Shown: positions 47,253 to 59,290, counted from the stretch's first letter. The stretch is DNA of 64,000 nt from Eunapius fragilis (GCA_963681505.1 OY811973.1:8728763-8792762), one strand, 5' to 3'. Numbers and translations are program-made. Notes: generated by a model not told the origin, from the sequence alone.

Positions 47253-48143
47253 AAATAATTTCTGGGGTGTTGTAAAGTGAAAGGTGTGGCATGGAAGTTA
47301 ACCCCACTCCACAGTTATCTCCTGAATGATGAATTATTAACTATTATTAACTAAGATCAAAACTGAGCTTACTATGCTTAGCCTCGAGACCCTGCCCCTT
47401 TAGCCCCACCCCCTCTGCACTCAAGAGTGTGTGATGGCAGTGAAGATGATGGTAGATATATTGAAGTGGCATATATCCCACCTCATGCATTACATGTATG
47501 CTATATACCTACTCAATGTTCCTGGCCATTGCAGCAGGTAGTTGACAAAGCCCCTCCCCTCCCCCCCATTCCCTCCTTCCCCACCTGAGCTACCTNNNNN
47601 NNNNNNNNNNNNNNNNNNNNNNNNNNNNNNNNNNNNNNNNNNNNNNNNNNNNNNNNNNNNNNNNNNNNNNNNNNNNNNNNNNNNNNNNNNNNNNNNNNNN
47701 NNNNNNNNNNNNNNNNNNNNNNNNNNNNNNNNNNNNNNNNNNNNNNNNNNNNNNNNNNNNNNNNNNNNNNNNNNNNNNNNNNNNNNNNNNNNNNNAAAAT
47801 AATTTCTGGGGTGTTGTAAAGTGAAAGGTGTGGCAATGGGAAGTTAACCCCACTCCACAGTTAATCTCCTGAATGATGAATTATTAACTATTATTAACTA
47901 AGATCAAAAACTGAGCTTACTATGCTTAGCCTCGAGACCCTGCCCCTTTAGCCCCACCCCCTCTGCACTCAAGAGTGTGTGATGGCAGTGAAGATGATGG
48001 TAGATATATTGAAGTGGCATATATCCCACCTCATGCAATTACATGTATGCTATATACCTACTCAATGTTCCTGGCCATTGCAGCAGGTAGTTGACAAGCC
48101 CCTCCCCTCCCCCCATTTCCCTCCTTCCCCACCTGAGCTACCT
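47253..48143. repeat. direct duplication flanking an assembly gap
   Basis: 47253-47595 and 47796-48143 are the same sequence (from ataatttctggggtgttgta to ccccacctgagctacct) with a few single-base indels, separated by 200 Ns. This is the pattern of one locus placed on both sides of a scaffold gap. Confidence 0.95.
47596..47795. other. assembly gap (200 N)
   Basis: Exactly 200 ambiguous bases, a placeholder length. Confidence 1.
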
Positions 48144-49902
48144 AAACTTCAGAGTAGGGGGGTCGATCTAGAAAAAATTTTGCGAGGGGGGGGGGGGGGG
48201 GGGGGGGGCAAAGAGGATGAAGGGGTGCATAATTGTAATGCTTTGGGCATGGGTAACTAATAGTTGGAAGGGATGTGGGGTAAAGCCTGAGCCGCTTTAT
48301 ACTTTGCACATGTTTGTAGCATCAGCATGACATATATCAGCTGCGAATATTTAGTTCTTACTTGGGGATGGGGGTGGGGGGGGTATACTGCTGTATCTGT
48401 GGTATCCATGTTCCTGAGAGGGAAACCATTCACTGTCCACACAAGCCAGTTGGCACGTATAATCCCCTCCCCCTCCACCCCCCCCCCCCCCTCCCACCTA
48501 TAACATATGCATATTACCATGCTACAACATTATTTCTATTCCACCAGCAATAATGTTTTCTCATAGTCTGTGATATTTAGCTAGCAATATGCAGCAGGGC
48601 AGGGGGAGGGGACTACTGACTTAATATTGCTATTACCTGATCCCAGCAATGGACAGTGAATATTTACCCACAGCCTCTGATGCATAGGTAGCATGGCAAT
48701 ATATGGTAGAGGGGAAGAGGGGGGGGGGGGGGGGGGGGGGGGGGGGAAACTGTTCAATCTATGTCCCTGAGTAGGGTAAACCCTTCACCATGGTTGAAGT
48801 CATGTTCAATAGTAACACAATTGTGTGCCCCACCCCTAGTAGCTATTATAGGCTACATTGCCATCCTGCCAACTCCAGATATGGTTGCAGTGTAGTTGAT
48901 TCTTAGTGGTTGGCATGAGCCACAACCCCTAAGGCTGTTCTGATATGACATTGCCAAAGTCACTGAGAGTGCCAGAAAGATCTGCCTGTACATAACCTAG
49001 CTCAAAAATGCCACATGTCACTATGTCATTTAAACTTGTCAGTGCATATGCCTTTATGATAATTATCAATAACAACTTTTAATTAGTCAAATAACCATAC
49101 AACTATATAAAATAAGTGTGTTCACAAGAAGGCAATACGAATGGAACTACAAGTTTCACATGTAAACACTCATAGCTTCTAATAACAGCTGCACAGGATT
49201 TACTCATTTCTTCAGTTGCCATAGGGGATGATAATCTATTGGATGGGAAAAGAGGGTTAATGAAATGGTTCCCAATGGCATGGCAACATGTCAAACCACA
49301 CACACATGCACACGCACACATGCGCAAATACACGCATGCACACACACACGCACATACACACATGCACACAACCCCATGTAGGTATCAATGTCAAGATGGA
49401 GTGATTGTAGGGGACGGAGAAGGAACACACACTCCTTACTCATTCTTTCAGTGCAGAATACTGATAGATATTGGGTGGGTCAACAAGTTTGCAAAATGGT
49501 CAATGCCCTTCCCTTGCAGGGCTAAAGGATTGAGTAGAAGGTTGGTGTGTGTACGAGTGTGTGTGGAGATCTGGAAAAGAATGGTGGTGTATAGTGCAGA
49601 ATGGATTATCTTATTATAGTTCTTCACCTACATGCACACATCAGCATGTCTGCATTGCCAACGTACCTTGGGCTTATAAGAGTACAGGGAATACTGTTAT
49701 ACATTAGATGAGTAGGAAGTTAATTTAAAGTTAATTTAAAGTTAATTTAAAGTTAATTTGGCATGGACAAATACATAGGCATGCCTATAGTTGGGGGGGG
49801 GGGGGGGGAGGGGAGAGATCTGAGATCTGACCTCAATTTTTAACCTATGCACCAACTTTCCACAGATGTTAACATACAAGAGGGGTCTGGGTACTAGACT
49901 AC

Positions 49903-49937
<35 letters not shown>

Positions 49938-50135
49938 TTTATAAAGGTTAAGGGGCAATGGCTCTAACGTGTGGGGGGCCTGTGCTGCCTAAACCACTGC
50001 ACATTTATCCTGAGGTTTCCAATCTGAACAACCAGGAGACCTGGGTGCTGTATTTGTCCACCCAGTTTGGCTGCTGTCACTGGTCATGCATGTACAGCAG
50101 GTGCCAGTACGATGTTTTGGGTGGGCTGGTAAAAC

Positions 50136-50170
<35 letters not shown>

Positions 50171-50880
50171 CACTAACACAAACAAACACGTGCACACACA
50201 CACAAGAAAGTACATAGAGGTGGAACACATTCAATAGCCATCATGATAAAACAAATGTAAGATGCAAATATAAAAGTATAATTGTGAAAGGTACTATTAC
50301 TATTTTAACCAAAGTAGACTAGCTGCCAAAGGTGAACTCCCATGACCTCATTCTTATTCATTACAATCACATTACCCTTATTATCTGATCATGGGGTGGA
50401 TGGTGGGTACATGCAGTAAGTTAGCTTACTGCCTCTACACCAACACCGCCTGTATATTTATATGTCCCAACCCCCTCCTCCCCTCTGAAGGACTTATTCC
50501 AACCCCCTCCTCCCCTACGAAAGGCAGAGTGCCTCACACGTGCTCTCCTGCACTAAGCCATTCAGTAGGGGAGTAGGGGATTGGGACACACACAGTGCTT
50601 AGAGATGGAACTCACAACCATAGCAACCTTGTTACAGGTCATCCACCATCAGTGCAGTTGTCAGTATGATATTTGGGTGGTCATGATAGCTTCTCTTCAT
50701 CACTGGGAGATACCATATCCCTGTACATGTAATAAAAAATAAAGACCTCAAAACAAAGACAAGTATCCACAATCAGATAAAGTACATGACATAGGCAGCT
50801 GGAACAGACAAATACATAACAACATATGTACATAGGCTTTGGATATGAATATGATATTAACAAAACAGCCATAACTCAGG
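48144..50880. other. non-coding, simple repeats
   Basis: Holds poly-G runs (48187-48208, 48719-48746), a 34-base poly-C (49904-49937), CA runs (49297-49371, 50134-50207) and a 10-bp repeat aaagttaatt near 49727-49757. No gene or domain seen. Confidence 0.6.
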
Positions 50881-50884
50881 GCCC

Positions 50885-51800
50885 TTGACCCTTAGCACTA
50901 TTGGAATGTTTATCAAAAGCAAGGGCTCCCAGCTAGGCTCCTTAACCCCTCACACTATTGGAGAGTTCACCACACCCACAGGGCTCTTTTGTGTCGGCTA
51001 CGTTCCTTAACCCCTCATACTCCTGCTAGAAAGTTCACCACACCCACTGGGTTCTTTTTTGTTGGCTATGTTACTTAACCCCTCAAACTCCTGGAAAGTA
51101 CACAACACCCACAGGGCTCTTTAGTGTCGCCTATGCTCCTTAACCCCTCTCACTCTTGGAGAGTACAACACACCCACAGGGCCCTTTTGTGTCGGCTACG
51201 CTCCTTAACCCCTCACACATCCGGAAAGTACCCACACCCACAGGGCTCTTTTGTGTCGGCTACGTTCCTTAACCCCTCACACTCTTGGTGAGTTCACCAC
51301 ACCCACAGGGCTCTTTTGTGTCGGCTATGTTCCTTAACCCCTCACACTCCTGGACCCACAGGGCTCTTTTTTTGTCGGCTACGCTCCTTAACCTCTCACA
51401 CTCCTGGAAAGTACCCACACCAACAGGGCTCTATTGTGTCGGCTACGCTCCTTAACCCCTCATACTCCTGCTAGAAAGGTCATCACACCCACTGGGTTCT
51501 TTTTTGTTGGCTATGTTACTTAACCCCTAAAGTACATCACACCCAAAGGACTTTTTGTGTCGGCTACGTTCCTTAACCCTTCACACTCGTGGAAAGTACA
51601 CCACACCCACAGGGTGCTTTTTGTTACTTAACCCCTCACACCCCAGGAAAGTACATCACACCCACAAAGCTCTTTTTAGTCGGTTATGTTCCTTAACCCC
51701 TCCCACTCCTCACCACATCCACAACGCTCTTTTTTTGTAAGATCTTGTTTAACCCTTCTCACTCTTCAAAAGTAATTCACACCTACAGGGCCCTTTTATG
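50885..51800. repeat. ~62-bp tandem repeat (about 13 units)
   Basis: Units contain ccacagggctcttttgtgtc, ggctacgttccttaacccc, tcacactcctggaaagt and acaccacaccca. Unit length varies by internal deletion, and copies degrade toward the right end. Confidence 0.9.
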
Positions 51801-53005
51801 TCGATTTAACCCCCACTCTTTCTTACAAATTAGACCACACCTACAGTGTTCTTTACGTCCGTAAGTAGGCCACACCAACGCTATACTGCTCACAACATGA
51901 GTAGCTTTGTTACAGGCAATCCACCATCCGCAAGCGAAACGAAGAGGACAATAGAAAAGCGAGGGAAAATGTACGGGACTATTTAATTGTTTAATCATGA
52001 TCCATCCAATCATTCGCGAATGCGCTTTCAGCGCGCCCTGATGCAATCACACATACACGCCTAAGGAAGGTAGCGATGAGCATTAAATATAATACGAAGT
52101 GGCCATTGGATTTGATAACATGTCGCGTGAGAGATGTACAAAAATTACGCAATGGCCTGGGAACGATATGGGGCAGTGCAAGAGAAAATTGGGCTTTTGC
52201 AATTTTTTTCAAGTTTTCAAATTTAACAGTTTTTGGATACAGGATAGCGCTCTCTACAAAACAGTTCTTACGCATCCAAAATTGGACAGTGTATCATAGA
52301 GCTACAAAGCGCTGAATTTTTAATTAGCCATACATTTCAATGGCAAGCATTACTTTCTTTTAGTTGTCTTGGAATTTTCTCAAAATCCTACATAAGCCCG
52401 AATTTCTCTTGCACTGCCCCATATACTTGTCAATTTATTTTGCTCATGCATTTTATATTTTACAAAACGAGTGTTTTCGAAAATACAGTGCTCATCGTTT
52501 TATTAGTTACCTACAATGAGGCATTCTTAAAATCAGGGGGAAATAGTTAATTAATTTTAATTAACAATTTGTTGTGATTTCAAAACATTTTTGCAATCAG
52601 AAAGTATATTTGATTACTTACTATTCATGTCCTCGATTGCTGGCCTTGAAGCGGACAGCACCCCCACGGGTCGCACCCCACCCCCCACTAGTCGTATCGG
52701 TCCTGAAGCGGACAGCACCCCCCTTCCCATTTTGCGTATGAATCCGCCCCTGGTACGATAGCAGCGAAAGGGTAAAGGGAAAGGGGTGGGGGCGCCATGG
52801 CCAGAATAGTATTACAGTTTTTGATCTATTTATGTAGATAAAGCGTGAGCGTAGCGGTTGCTGAGCGTAAGCGTAGCGTTTGCGTAGGTATGATTAAGCG
52901 TGAGCGTAGCGTTTGCGTAGGAATAACAAAGCGTTTTGGGAACGTAGCGTGCGGCGTAAACGTTACGCATAAGTTACGTGTACATTTTTTTTGACCGCTA
53001 CTGTA
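51800..53005. other. non-coding; dispersed repeats and element end
   Basis: 52240-52390 is an inverted relative of 10210-10395. 52650-52755 has two gaagcggacagcacccc copies and the end aatccgcccctgg, resembling the caggggcgga elements. 52840-52980 has the gcgtagcgtttgcgtagg repeats. No gene. Confidence 0.55.
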
Positions 53006-54210
53006 TCTAGTCGACATCACTAACATGGGGACATCTATCCAGTCGACCTCACTAACATGGGGACATCTCTCTAGTCCACCTCACTAACATGGGGACATCT
53101 CTCTAGTCCACCTCACTAACATGGGAACATCTCTCTAGTCCACCTCACTAACATGGGGGCATCTCTCTCATCCACCTCACTAACATGGGGGTATCTTTCT
53201 CGCGTCCACCTCACTAACATGGGGACATCTCTCTAGTCCACCTCACTAACATGGGGACATCTCTCTAGTCCACCTCACTAACATGGGGACATCTCTCTAG
53301 TCCACCTCACTAACATGGGGACATCTCTCTAGTCCACCTCACTAACATGGGGACATCTCTCTAGTCCACCTCACTAACATGGTGACATCTCTCTAGTCCA
53401 CCTCACTAACATGTGGGCATCTCTAGATCTCTCATCCACCTCGCTAACATGGGGAATCTCTAGATCTCTCATCCACCTCGCTAACATGGGGGCATCTCTC
53501 TCGTCCACCTCACTAACATGGGGACATCTCTCTAGTCCACCTCACTAACATGGGGACATCTCTCTAGTCCACCTCACTAACATGGGGACATCTCTCTAGT
53601 CCACCTCACTAACATGGTGACATCTCTCTAGTCCACCTCACTAACATGTGGGCATCTCTAGATCTCTCATCCACCTCGCTAACATGGGGGCATCTCTAGA
53701 TCTCTCATCCACCTCGCTAACATGGGGGCATCTCTCTCGTCCACCTCACTAACGTGGGGACATCTCTCTAGTCCACCTCACTAACATGGGGACATCTCTC
53801 TAGTCCACCTCACTAACATGGGGACATCTCTCTAGTCCACCTCACTAACATGGGGACATCTCTCTAGTCCACCTCACTAACATGGGGACATCTCCTAGTC
53901 CACCTCCCTAACATGGGGACATCTCTCTAGTCCACCTGGGGACATCTATCTAGTCCACCTCACTAACATGGGGACATATCTCTAGTCCACCTCAATAACA
54001 TGGGGACATCTCTCTAGTCCACCTGGGGATACTATCTAGTCCATCTCACTAACATGGGGGCATGTCTCTAGTCCACCTCACTAAAATGGGGGCTTCACTT
54101 AAGACCACCTCACTAACATGGGGGCATCTCTCTAGTCCACCTCATTAACATGCATGGGGACATCTCTCTGATCCACCTCACTAACATGGGGACATCTCTC
54201 TAGGGACATC
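53006..54210. repeat. 32-bp satellite, array 4 (about 37 units)
   Basis: Same unit as the other arrays, but with private variants: ctagatctctcatccacctc with gctaacatgg, and ggtgacatc. A block of about seven units (53220-53480) is repeated at 53505-53740, so this array has its own higher-order structure. Confidence 0.97.
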
Positions 54211-54631
54211 TTCATGTACATGCACGCGCAGTATTCAACACGTGAATGTCATTTCAGAGGCCAACTGTCGTATGCATGAGTTCTTTCATGCCAATGGCTT
54301 CTGTGAACCACTTCATCAAGAGCTCATGTCTGCATGTCTGTGTTTATACATGCATGACACTTCTCAAAATTAGCGACATACCTTCGTATACTATAAAAAT
54401 TACTTGTGAATGTACATGTATATTACAGCACTTGTAAATTCAGTGTCGCTGGTAACTCAAGTAGTTAGCAGGGGATCGAAAAACTTTGCAGTTGTTAAAG
54501 ACGAAAGCTTGAAAAATGCAGGTGTCAGAATTGGTTGCTGAAGCAAACAGGGAGATGAAAACAGATTTTTGTCTGTGCTATGACTACTGCGGCAGCCGAG
54601 CGAAATGTAAAGATCTCGTGCTTGTTCCTGA
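54211..54631. other. upstream region of the membrane protein
   Basis: No gene recognised. A good acceptor-like site (tgtatattacag, ends 54427) lies here, but the in-frame stop at 54629 blocks a simple join to the membrane-protein frame. Confidence 0.4.
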
Positions 54632-55987
54632 TGGGTTGCGCCATGGACCAAAGGTTGGAAGTTGTTGCTGAAAACTGTTTCTCCTCTTGTTTCGGAGCTT
54701 TTTAGGGAAGCGTGGGTGTGTCTCCAGTTCTTGATTGCGCTAGCCGTTCTGTTGCACAACGTCATTGTTTTCTCGATCCTAGAGGAACAGCCATCTCTTC
54801 TGGATGTTGTTAACCTTGCGTTTTCGCTAGCAACTATGGTATTCTCCACCTTGGATGTAATACTGATAATAATGCTACAAAGGTGCAAAGTATGCCACAG
54901 CTGCATCGGAAGAATTGCTAAGTGGGAAAAGCCCGCAGAGGGGGAAAAGCCCGCAGAGGGGGAAAAGCCCGCAGATGGGGAAAAGCCCGCAGAGGGGGGA
55001 AAGCCCGCAGAGGGGGATGAGCGTTGCCGTCAATCACAGTGCAGCATGAATGCATGCAAAGTCTCTGATCTGCTTCGCATCTGGCTCACAGAGATCCTAT
55101 TGTATCCCCTCGTTATAAGTTCAATGTTTCGATTCCTTGTTACATACAACTCGCTACATACACTTAATGAAAATGGTGGATTAATGACAAATAATACACA
55201 AACAATGCTAAACATCGTATTCTTTGGAGTAACAGCTATCTGGAACATTGTTTTCATTTACATCCTACCTGTGGCCATGCTTGCCCGCGTGATTTGGAAA
55301 ATACATCGGATGCAACAGCGTTTTCGATCCAACCACTCCGGAATGTGTTTGCCAGTAATGTTCTTTTGTCACATGTTCGGTCAGAAGATAATGCAGTCTC
55401 TTATGACGGCTAGTGTGGGTGTTGCATTCTATTTAGAGAATAGGCACATTACTAACGCAAAGGAAATACATATCAGTCCAATCCTGTGGTACCAGATTGC
55501 TGGGGCGTTGGTGCTCCCGTGCATTGGTCCGTACACCTTTGCGGTCATACATTATTTCCGTTTCCAAGAATTCCTTATATCATTCTTCAACGACGTAACG
55601 AGATCTAGTGACAAACTTACTGAGCCCTCTGTGGGTGCGCGGGATTTCTACGTGCTGACTAGTCCATATCTGCAGATCCTTAATTTCATCTACGTATCTC
55701 TTCTACTTGCGTTCACTAGTTCTTTTATCATTAGAAGTGCGCACGTCAGTTCAATTTTCTTTTACATCACGAGTCCTTTGCTACTGATTCACTTACTAAC
55801 CATAGTGAACTCATTTATATATTTCATCAATATTCTGGAGATCACCGCAATATTTGCTGTACTGATTATTGGATCAATTGCTGCGATTATATTCATTGCA
55901 GTTATGCTTCCAATCATTGTAGCCGCACTTCCAGGAGTCATTATTTGTTCACCATGTCTATTGATAAAAGCATTGTTTGGAAAATAA
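54632..55987 (+). CDS. multi-pass membrane protein, unknown family
   Basis: A continuous open frame of about 450 codons (after a stop at 54629) ending in TAA at 55985. No in-frame ATG precedes the first membrane segment; the first is in LATMVFSTLD (54836). A start exon is therefore missing, or translation begins there. About 8-10 hydrophobic segments are visible (for example FLIALAVLLHNVIVFSIL, MLNIVFFGVTAIWNIVFIYI, YLQILNFIYVSLLLAF and a very hydrophobic C-terminal ~90 residues). Between segments 2 and 3 a charged loop has five copies of an 18-bp repeat reading EKPAEG. A cytosolic Cys motif CKVCHSC precedes it. Codon use and length argue for a real gene. I recognise no family. Confidence 0.65.
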   Translation, partial: WVAPWTKGWKLLLKTVSPLVSELFREAWVCLQFLIALAVLLHNVIVFSILEEQPSLLDVVNLAFSLATMVFSTLDVILIIMLQRCKVCHSCIGRIAKWEKPAEGEKPAEGEKPADGEKPAEGGKPAEGDERCRQSQCSMNACKVSDLLRIWLTEILLYPLVISSMFRFLVTYNSLHTLNENGGLMTNNTQTMLNIVFFGVTAIWNIVFIYILPVAMLARVIWKIHRMQQRFRSNHSGMCLPVMFFCHMFGQKIMQSLMTASVGVAFYLENRHITNAKEIHISPILWYQIAGALVLPCIGPYTFAVIHYFRFQEFLISFFNDVTRSSDKLTEPSVGARDFYVLTSPYLQILNFIYVSLLLAFTSSFIIRSAHVSSIFFYITSPLLLIHLLTIVNSFIYFINILEITAIFAVLIIGSIAAIIFIAVMLPIIVAALPGVIICSPCLLIKALFGK

Positions 55988-56067
55988 AAAGGGTAAAACC
56001 GCTTAAAGAACTGGGATTGTTTATTGGATATCACCTTTGCCTAAATTGAAGTTTTGTCATTTAAATC

Positions 56068-56259
56068 ATGGCCGCATTAATTACTGTTTTGATTATTGGA
56101 TCAACTGCTGAGATTATATTATTGATTATAATAACAATCGTCATTGTAGTTTCGCTTCCAACCATTGCAGCCATACTTCCAGAAGTTATAGCGATCTTAA
56201 TTGTTGTTGGACCATTGGATGCATACTGTTATTGTTGTAAAAAGTGTAAAACCGCTTAA
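56068..56259 (+). pseudogene. duplicated 3' tail of the membrane protein
   Basis: The ATG-started 63 residues (LITVLIIGSTAEIILLIIIT and so on) repeat the C-terminal IFAVLIIGSIAAIIFIAVML region of the gene just upstream. The 3' flank is also repeated (aaaccgctta, tattggatatcac, gttttgtcatttaaatcatg). It is a local tandem duplication of the 3' end. It might be an alternative last exon, but ends CYCCKKCKTA instead of the original terminus. Confidence 0.7.
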
Positions 56260-56995
56260 TGAACTGGGGTTATTTATTGGATATCACTGAATTAAGTTTT
56301 GTCATTTAAATCATGCATATATATAGCTAGCTGTGTATAACATTTTCGCATTGCATGCATAAAACCAACGTATTTACAAAGTATCGCAAAGGGAGTCAGT
56401 CAATCTCCGCGTGTTTTACAAAGGGTATAATAGTTCATCTATACGCCAGCCTACGTCCAACAGGGTCAGTGCGTGACTTTTTTATCACTTGCAACCCCGC
56501 ATACATATAGGCTCAGTTCAGGTGTGTATCGAAGTGTCGCCCTAGCTGTTGTAAAGGCGTGTCTCAGCATGTATACATGTTCCCCTGGTGTGTAGCCGAA
56601 TGCATATGTCTCTGCATGGTGTTTATGTGACATGTGTCCGTACGGTACGCCAGGCGGAGGCACTGGTGAAGACGATTGCGATGGTGAAGACATTGTAGAC
56701 GATGGTGCTAGTGAAGACGTTGAAGACGATGATGCTGGTGAAGACGTTGAAGGTGATGGTGCTACAATGAGAGGATACGGCTTCTTCATGGATGTCATGT
56801 GCACCCAACATCAGGTTACTAAGGCTTGACAAACATTGTATCACTTGAGAGAACGATATATGTGGCATGATTATACAATTGATGATTCAATCATGGTATG
56901 TTTGTTCGTCTATAAAGAATATTTTTTTACTTTAATTTATTTATGTATGTATCAGATTGCCACTTGTGATATTTTCCAACTGATCAACCGCTAGA
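56260..56995. other. non-coding; short acidic ORF
   Basis: An ATG-started 65-residue acidic ORF (56632-56829) is built from gaagacgttgaagacgatg-type repeats. I treat it as a small minisatellite, not a gene. Nothing else seen. Confidence 0.4.
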
Positions 56996-56999
56996 TGAC

Positions 57000-57300
57000 C
57001 ACTGGTGCACCAGAGTTGCATCCTATACCTGTTAAATCTCAATGGGATCGATTTTGTTGACCCAATATCACCTGCAGCTGATGATGGCAATATTTTCACA
57101 ATGTCTGATGACTACTTTAAAAAGTGGGTAGATGCTGTTCCAACAGTGGATAAATCTGCGTGTACTGTGGCCATCGTGCTTTTTAAGGTACTTTGCATGT
57201 GAATATCTTATATTTTATTTCTGATCTTCATGAGGATGGGGCTGCCGAAGGTAATTACATCTGACCAGGGCACAAAGTTTAATAACAAATTGGACAATGA
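57000..57300 (+). pseudogene. integrase core fragment (gypsy/Ginger-like)
   Basis: Pieces APELHPIPVKSQW, ISPAADDGNIFTMSDDYFKK, WVDAVPTVDKSACTVAIVLF and RMGLPKVITSDQGTKFNN match an rve integrase core: the D of DDYF.KW and the D of SDQG.+FNN. About 35 bases intervene between VLFK and the RMGLPK block. It ends abruptly at the ARF-derived segment. Confidence 0.7.
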
Positions 57301-57870
57301 AGGTGTCCAAGAGATTACTGAAAAGCTTGAGTTGAATAACCGATTGTGGCATAAGTTACTAGTTAAGCTAAGATTGATGCTTGGAGCACTGTTTTATTTC
57401 GATCATTCCATCAACAACAGACATTCAAAGCTCATGTGCTACAAATGGAGATGGTCTGTACGAAGGACTTGAGTGGGTACAGGACACACTATCAAAGAGA
57501 GAGGTGAAGAAAACACTAACACAGCCCCTCACAGATACAGCAAAGTCTGCCTCAGGCACTACACCCAAACCAAGTCTACTGTCCACTTGGGTGTCATCTA
57601 TTGGTGGTTATCTTCAGGGCAAAACTGTCATCACTGCATGACCTCTATATATATGTACACAGCTTCGCATAATTATATTTAAATTTTAAGCACCGAAGAA
57701 TACATTATGGTATGGTGCATGACGTGTTCTCAATTGCGCATGCACTGCAACCGCACATGATTCAAACGTTATAGATGTAGTCAATCAGTGGCGGATAACA
57801 AAGTGCAGGGAAGGCCGGGTGGAGAAGAGATTTACTATGAATTTTCATCACATACGGACCTACCACGTCT
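57300..57870 (+). pseudogene. ARF-gene 3' fragment, inverted duplicate of 60880-61425
   Basis: Starts in the middle of ARF exon 4 ([12 protein letters not shown]), retains the whole last intron, and reads IQSSCATNGDGLYEGLEWVQ then DTLSKREVKKTLTQPLTDTA. Because the intron is kept, it arose by DNA duplication, not retroposition. The donor GTAAGT is now ATAAGT. Homology continues through the 3' flank to about 57870. Confidence 0.9.
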
Positions 57871-59030
57871 CCTGGATCGTGGGTGAATTCCCCTCTCCCT
57901 TCCAAGGTAACCAGTCATTCATGTTATAGCATGCACAGCCTAGCATGATAGCCATTTGTATTTGTTTGGGAAAATAAATTCAATGAATATTATATTGCAA
58001 GCATAACAACTTGATAAGTTCAGATGCACTGCTTTCTACGTTTATCTACTTAAAATGTAGGAGGAAGATTGGTTATTTGAGCCAATTTTTATTGTTCAGT
58101 TTACATTGTCTCAGACTCCCAGTTTGGTGTAATGAAGTGGTTAATAGTGCAATACAAGCATCACTGCATGGTTTCATGTAGTAGTAATCAGAAACTGGGA
58201 GCAGCATAAGTTTTTTAAGACGAGACAATTAATAATCAGTTGGTGCCAAATGGCTAAACTATCTCAAAAGAATTGATAATTTATGGGCACATAGCGTAGT
58301 ACTATTACGGGTAGCATTTTTTTAAAAAGAGATGAGTTTGGTGGATGATTTGATCCACTTTCTAGTGTACTAAGCACTGGCTTTCATACAACTTTGATAA
58401 CAGGTTTAGGCCTTAACCTGTCAAATCTAGTGAATTATCACCAGCTCCCTCCACACATGCCCCATGTATAGCACCCCCAAGTAACCATAATAAAATGTAA
58501 ATATTAAGTAACCATAAAACCATAAAGAGCTTAATTAATAAGTTCTTGTGTTGTCACAGATCACAGCTGAACATAGTCCACAGTCTTTGTCACATGACGT
58601 GACAGTTGAAAAGTGTAAAGCAATGTCACAGTTGTCAAAGCATTCAACAACTAAATAAGATAAAGCAAGCCATTTTGCAGCATTGCACAGATGAACAAAC
58701 TAGTACACAGATATGTGACACTTAACAGGTGTTGGTATAGCACTGCACAGCTGGGAAGCAAGTGACAAAGATTCAAAGAGAATCAAAGCAGGACTCATGT
58801 TCTCCATCTTCTATATCTGCACTTACAAATTACAATCAATTCTGCGGTGAGTGTTTATTAATGAACAGGGTTCTAAAAGGGGTCAATTACAATGGTGTGC
58901 ATGAATTGGTGACTCATTGTGAGATCATGTAATATCATGCATTGGTATGATTGACATTTACGTTGCAGAGCATGTATGAAAACAATGGAAGTAAATACTG
59001 GGTAAAAGGCTTGGTTATCTCAAAGTGATG
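57870..59030. other. no gene recognised
   Basis: AT-rich sequence without a recognisable domain. Confidence 0.4.
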
Positions 59031-59290
59031 AGTTGGAGCTTCTTAGTAATGAATGGCTGTCAGATACACATATTATTGTTGCAATGAAATTGCTGAAAGA
59101 ACAGTATCGTGATCAAATGGCCTCTGTAACCTAATTCTGTATATCAGCATGCTATGGTTAGAAATCGAATGGACTTGATAACTTTGTACAAATTATTAAT
59201 GTTTCCGAACTGCACTGGGTGTGTGTTTCAAACAAAAATTGCTCTCCTCACACAGTATTTGTGTTTGACTCCAGGTTTTCTTTAAACTCT
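59030..59290 (+). pseudogene. C48 protease fragment of a mobile element
   Basis: The pieces LLSNEWLSDTHIIVAMKLLK then LHWVCVSNKNCSPHTVFVFD-SRF align by eye with the C48 domain at 44640-44870 (SGDWLDDMHM..., GGNHWIK, VFDSKF). The His and Asp are present; the Cys part is missing. Stops interrupt it. Confidence 0.6.

Noticed and set aside
47513..47853. ORFs containing long X stretches
   Set aside because: They read through the 200-N gap and carry no information.
54457..54906. 149-residue minus-strand ORF
   Set aside because: It overlaps the membrane-protein frame on the opposite strand and has no domain.
57300..57680. Processed retrocopy of ARF
   Set aside because: The intron is retained and 3' flanking genomic DNA is included, so it is a DNA-level duplicate.
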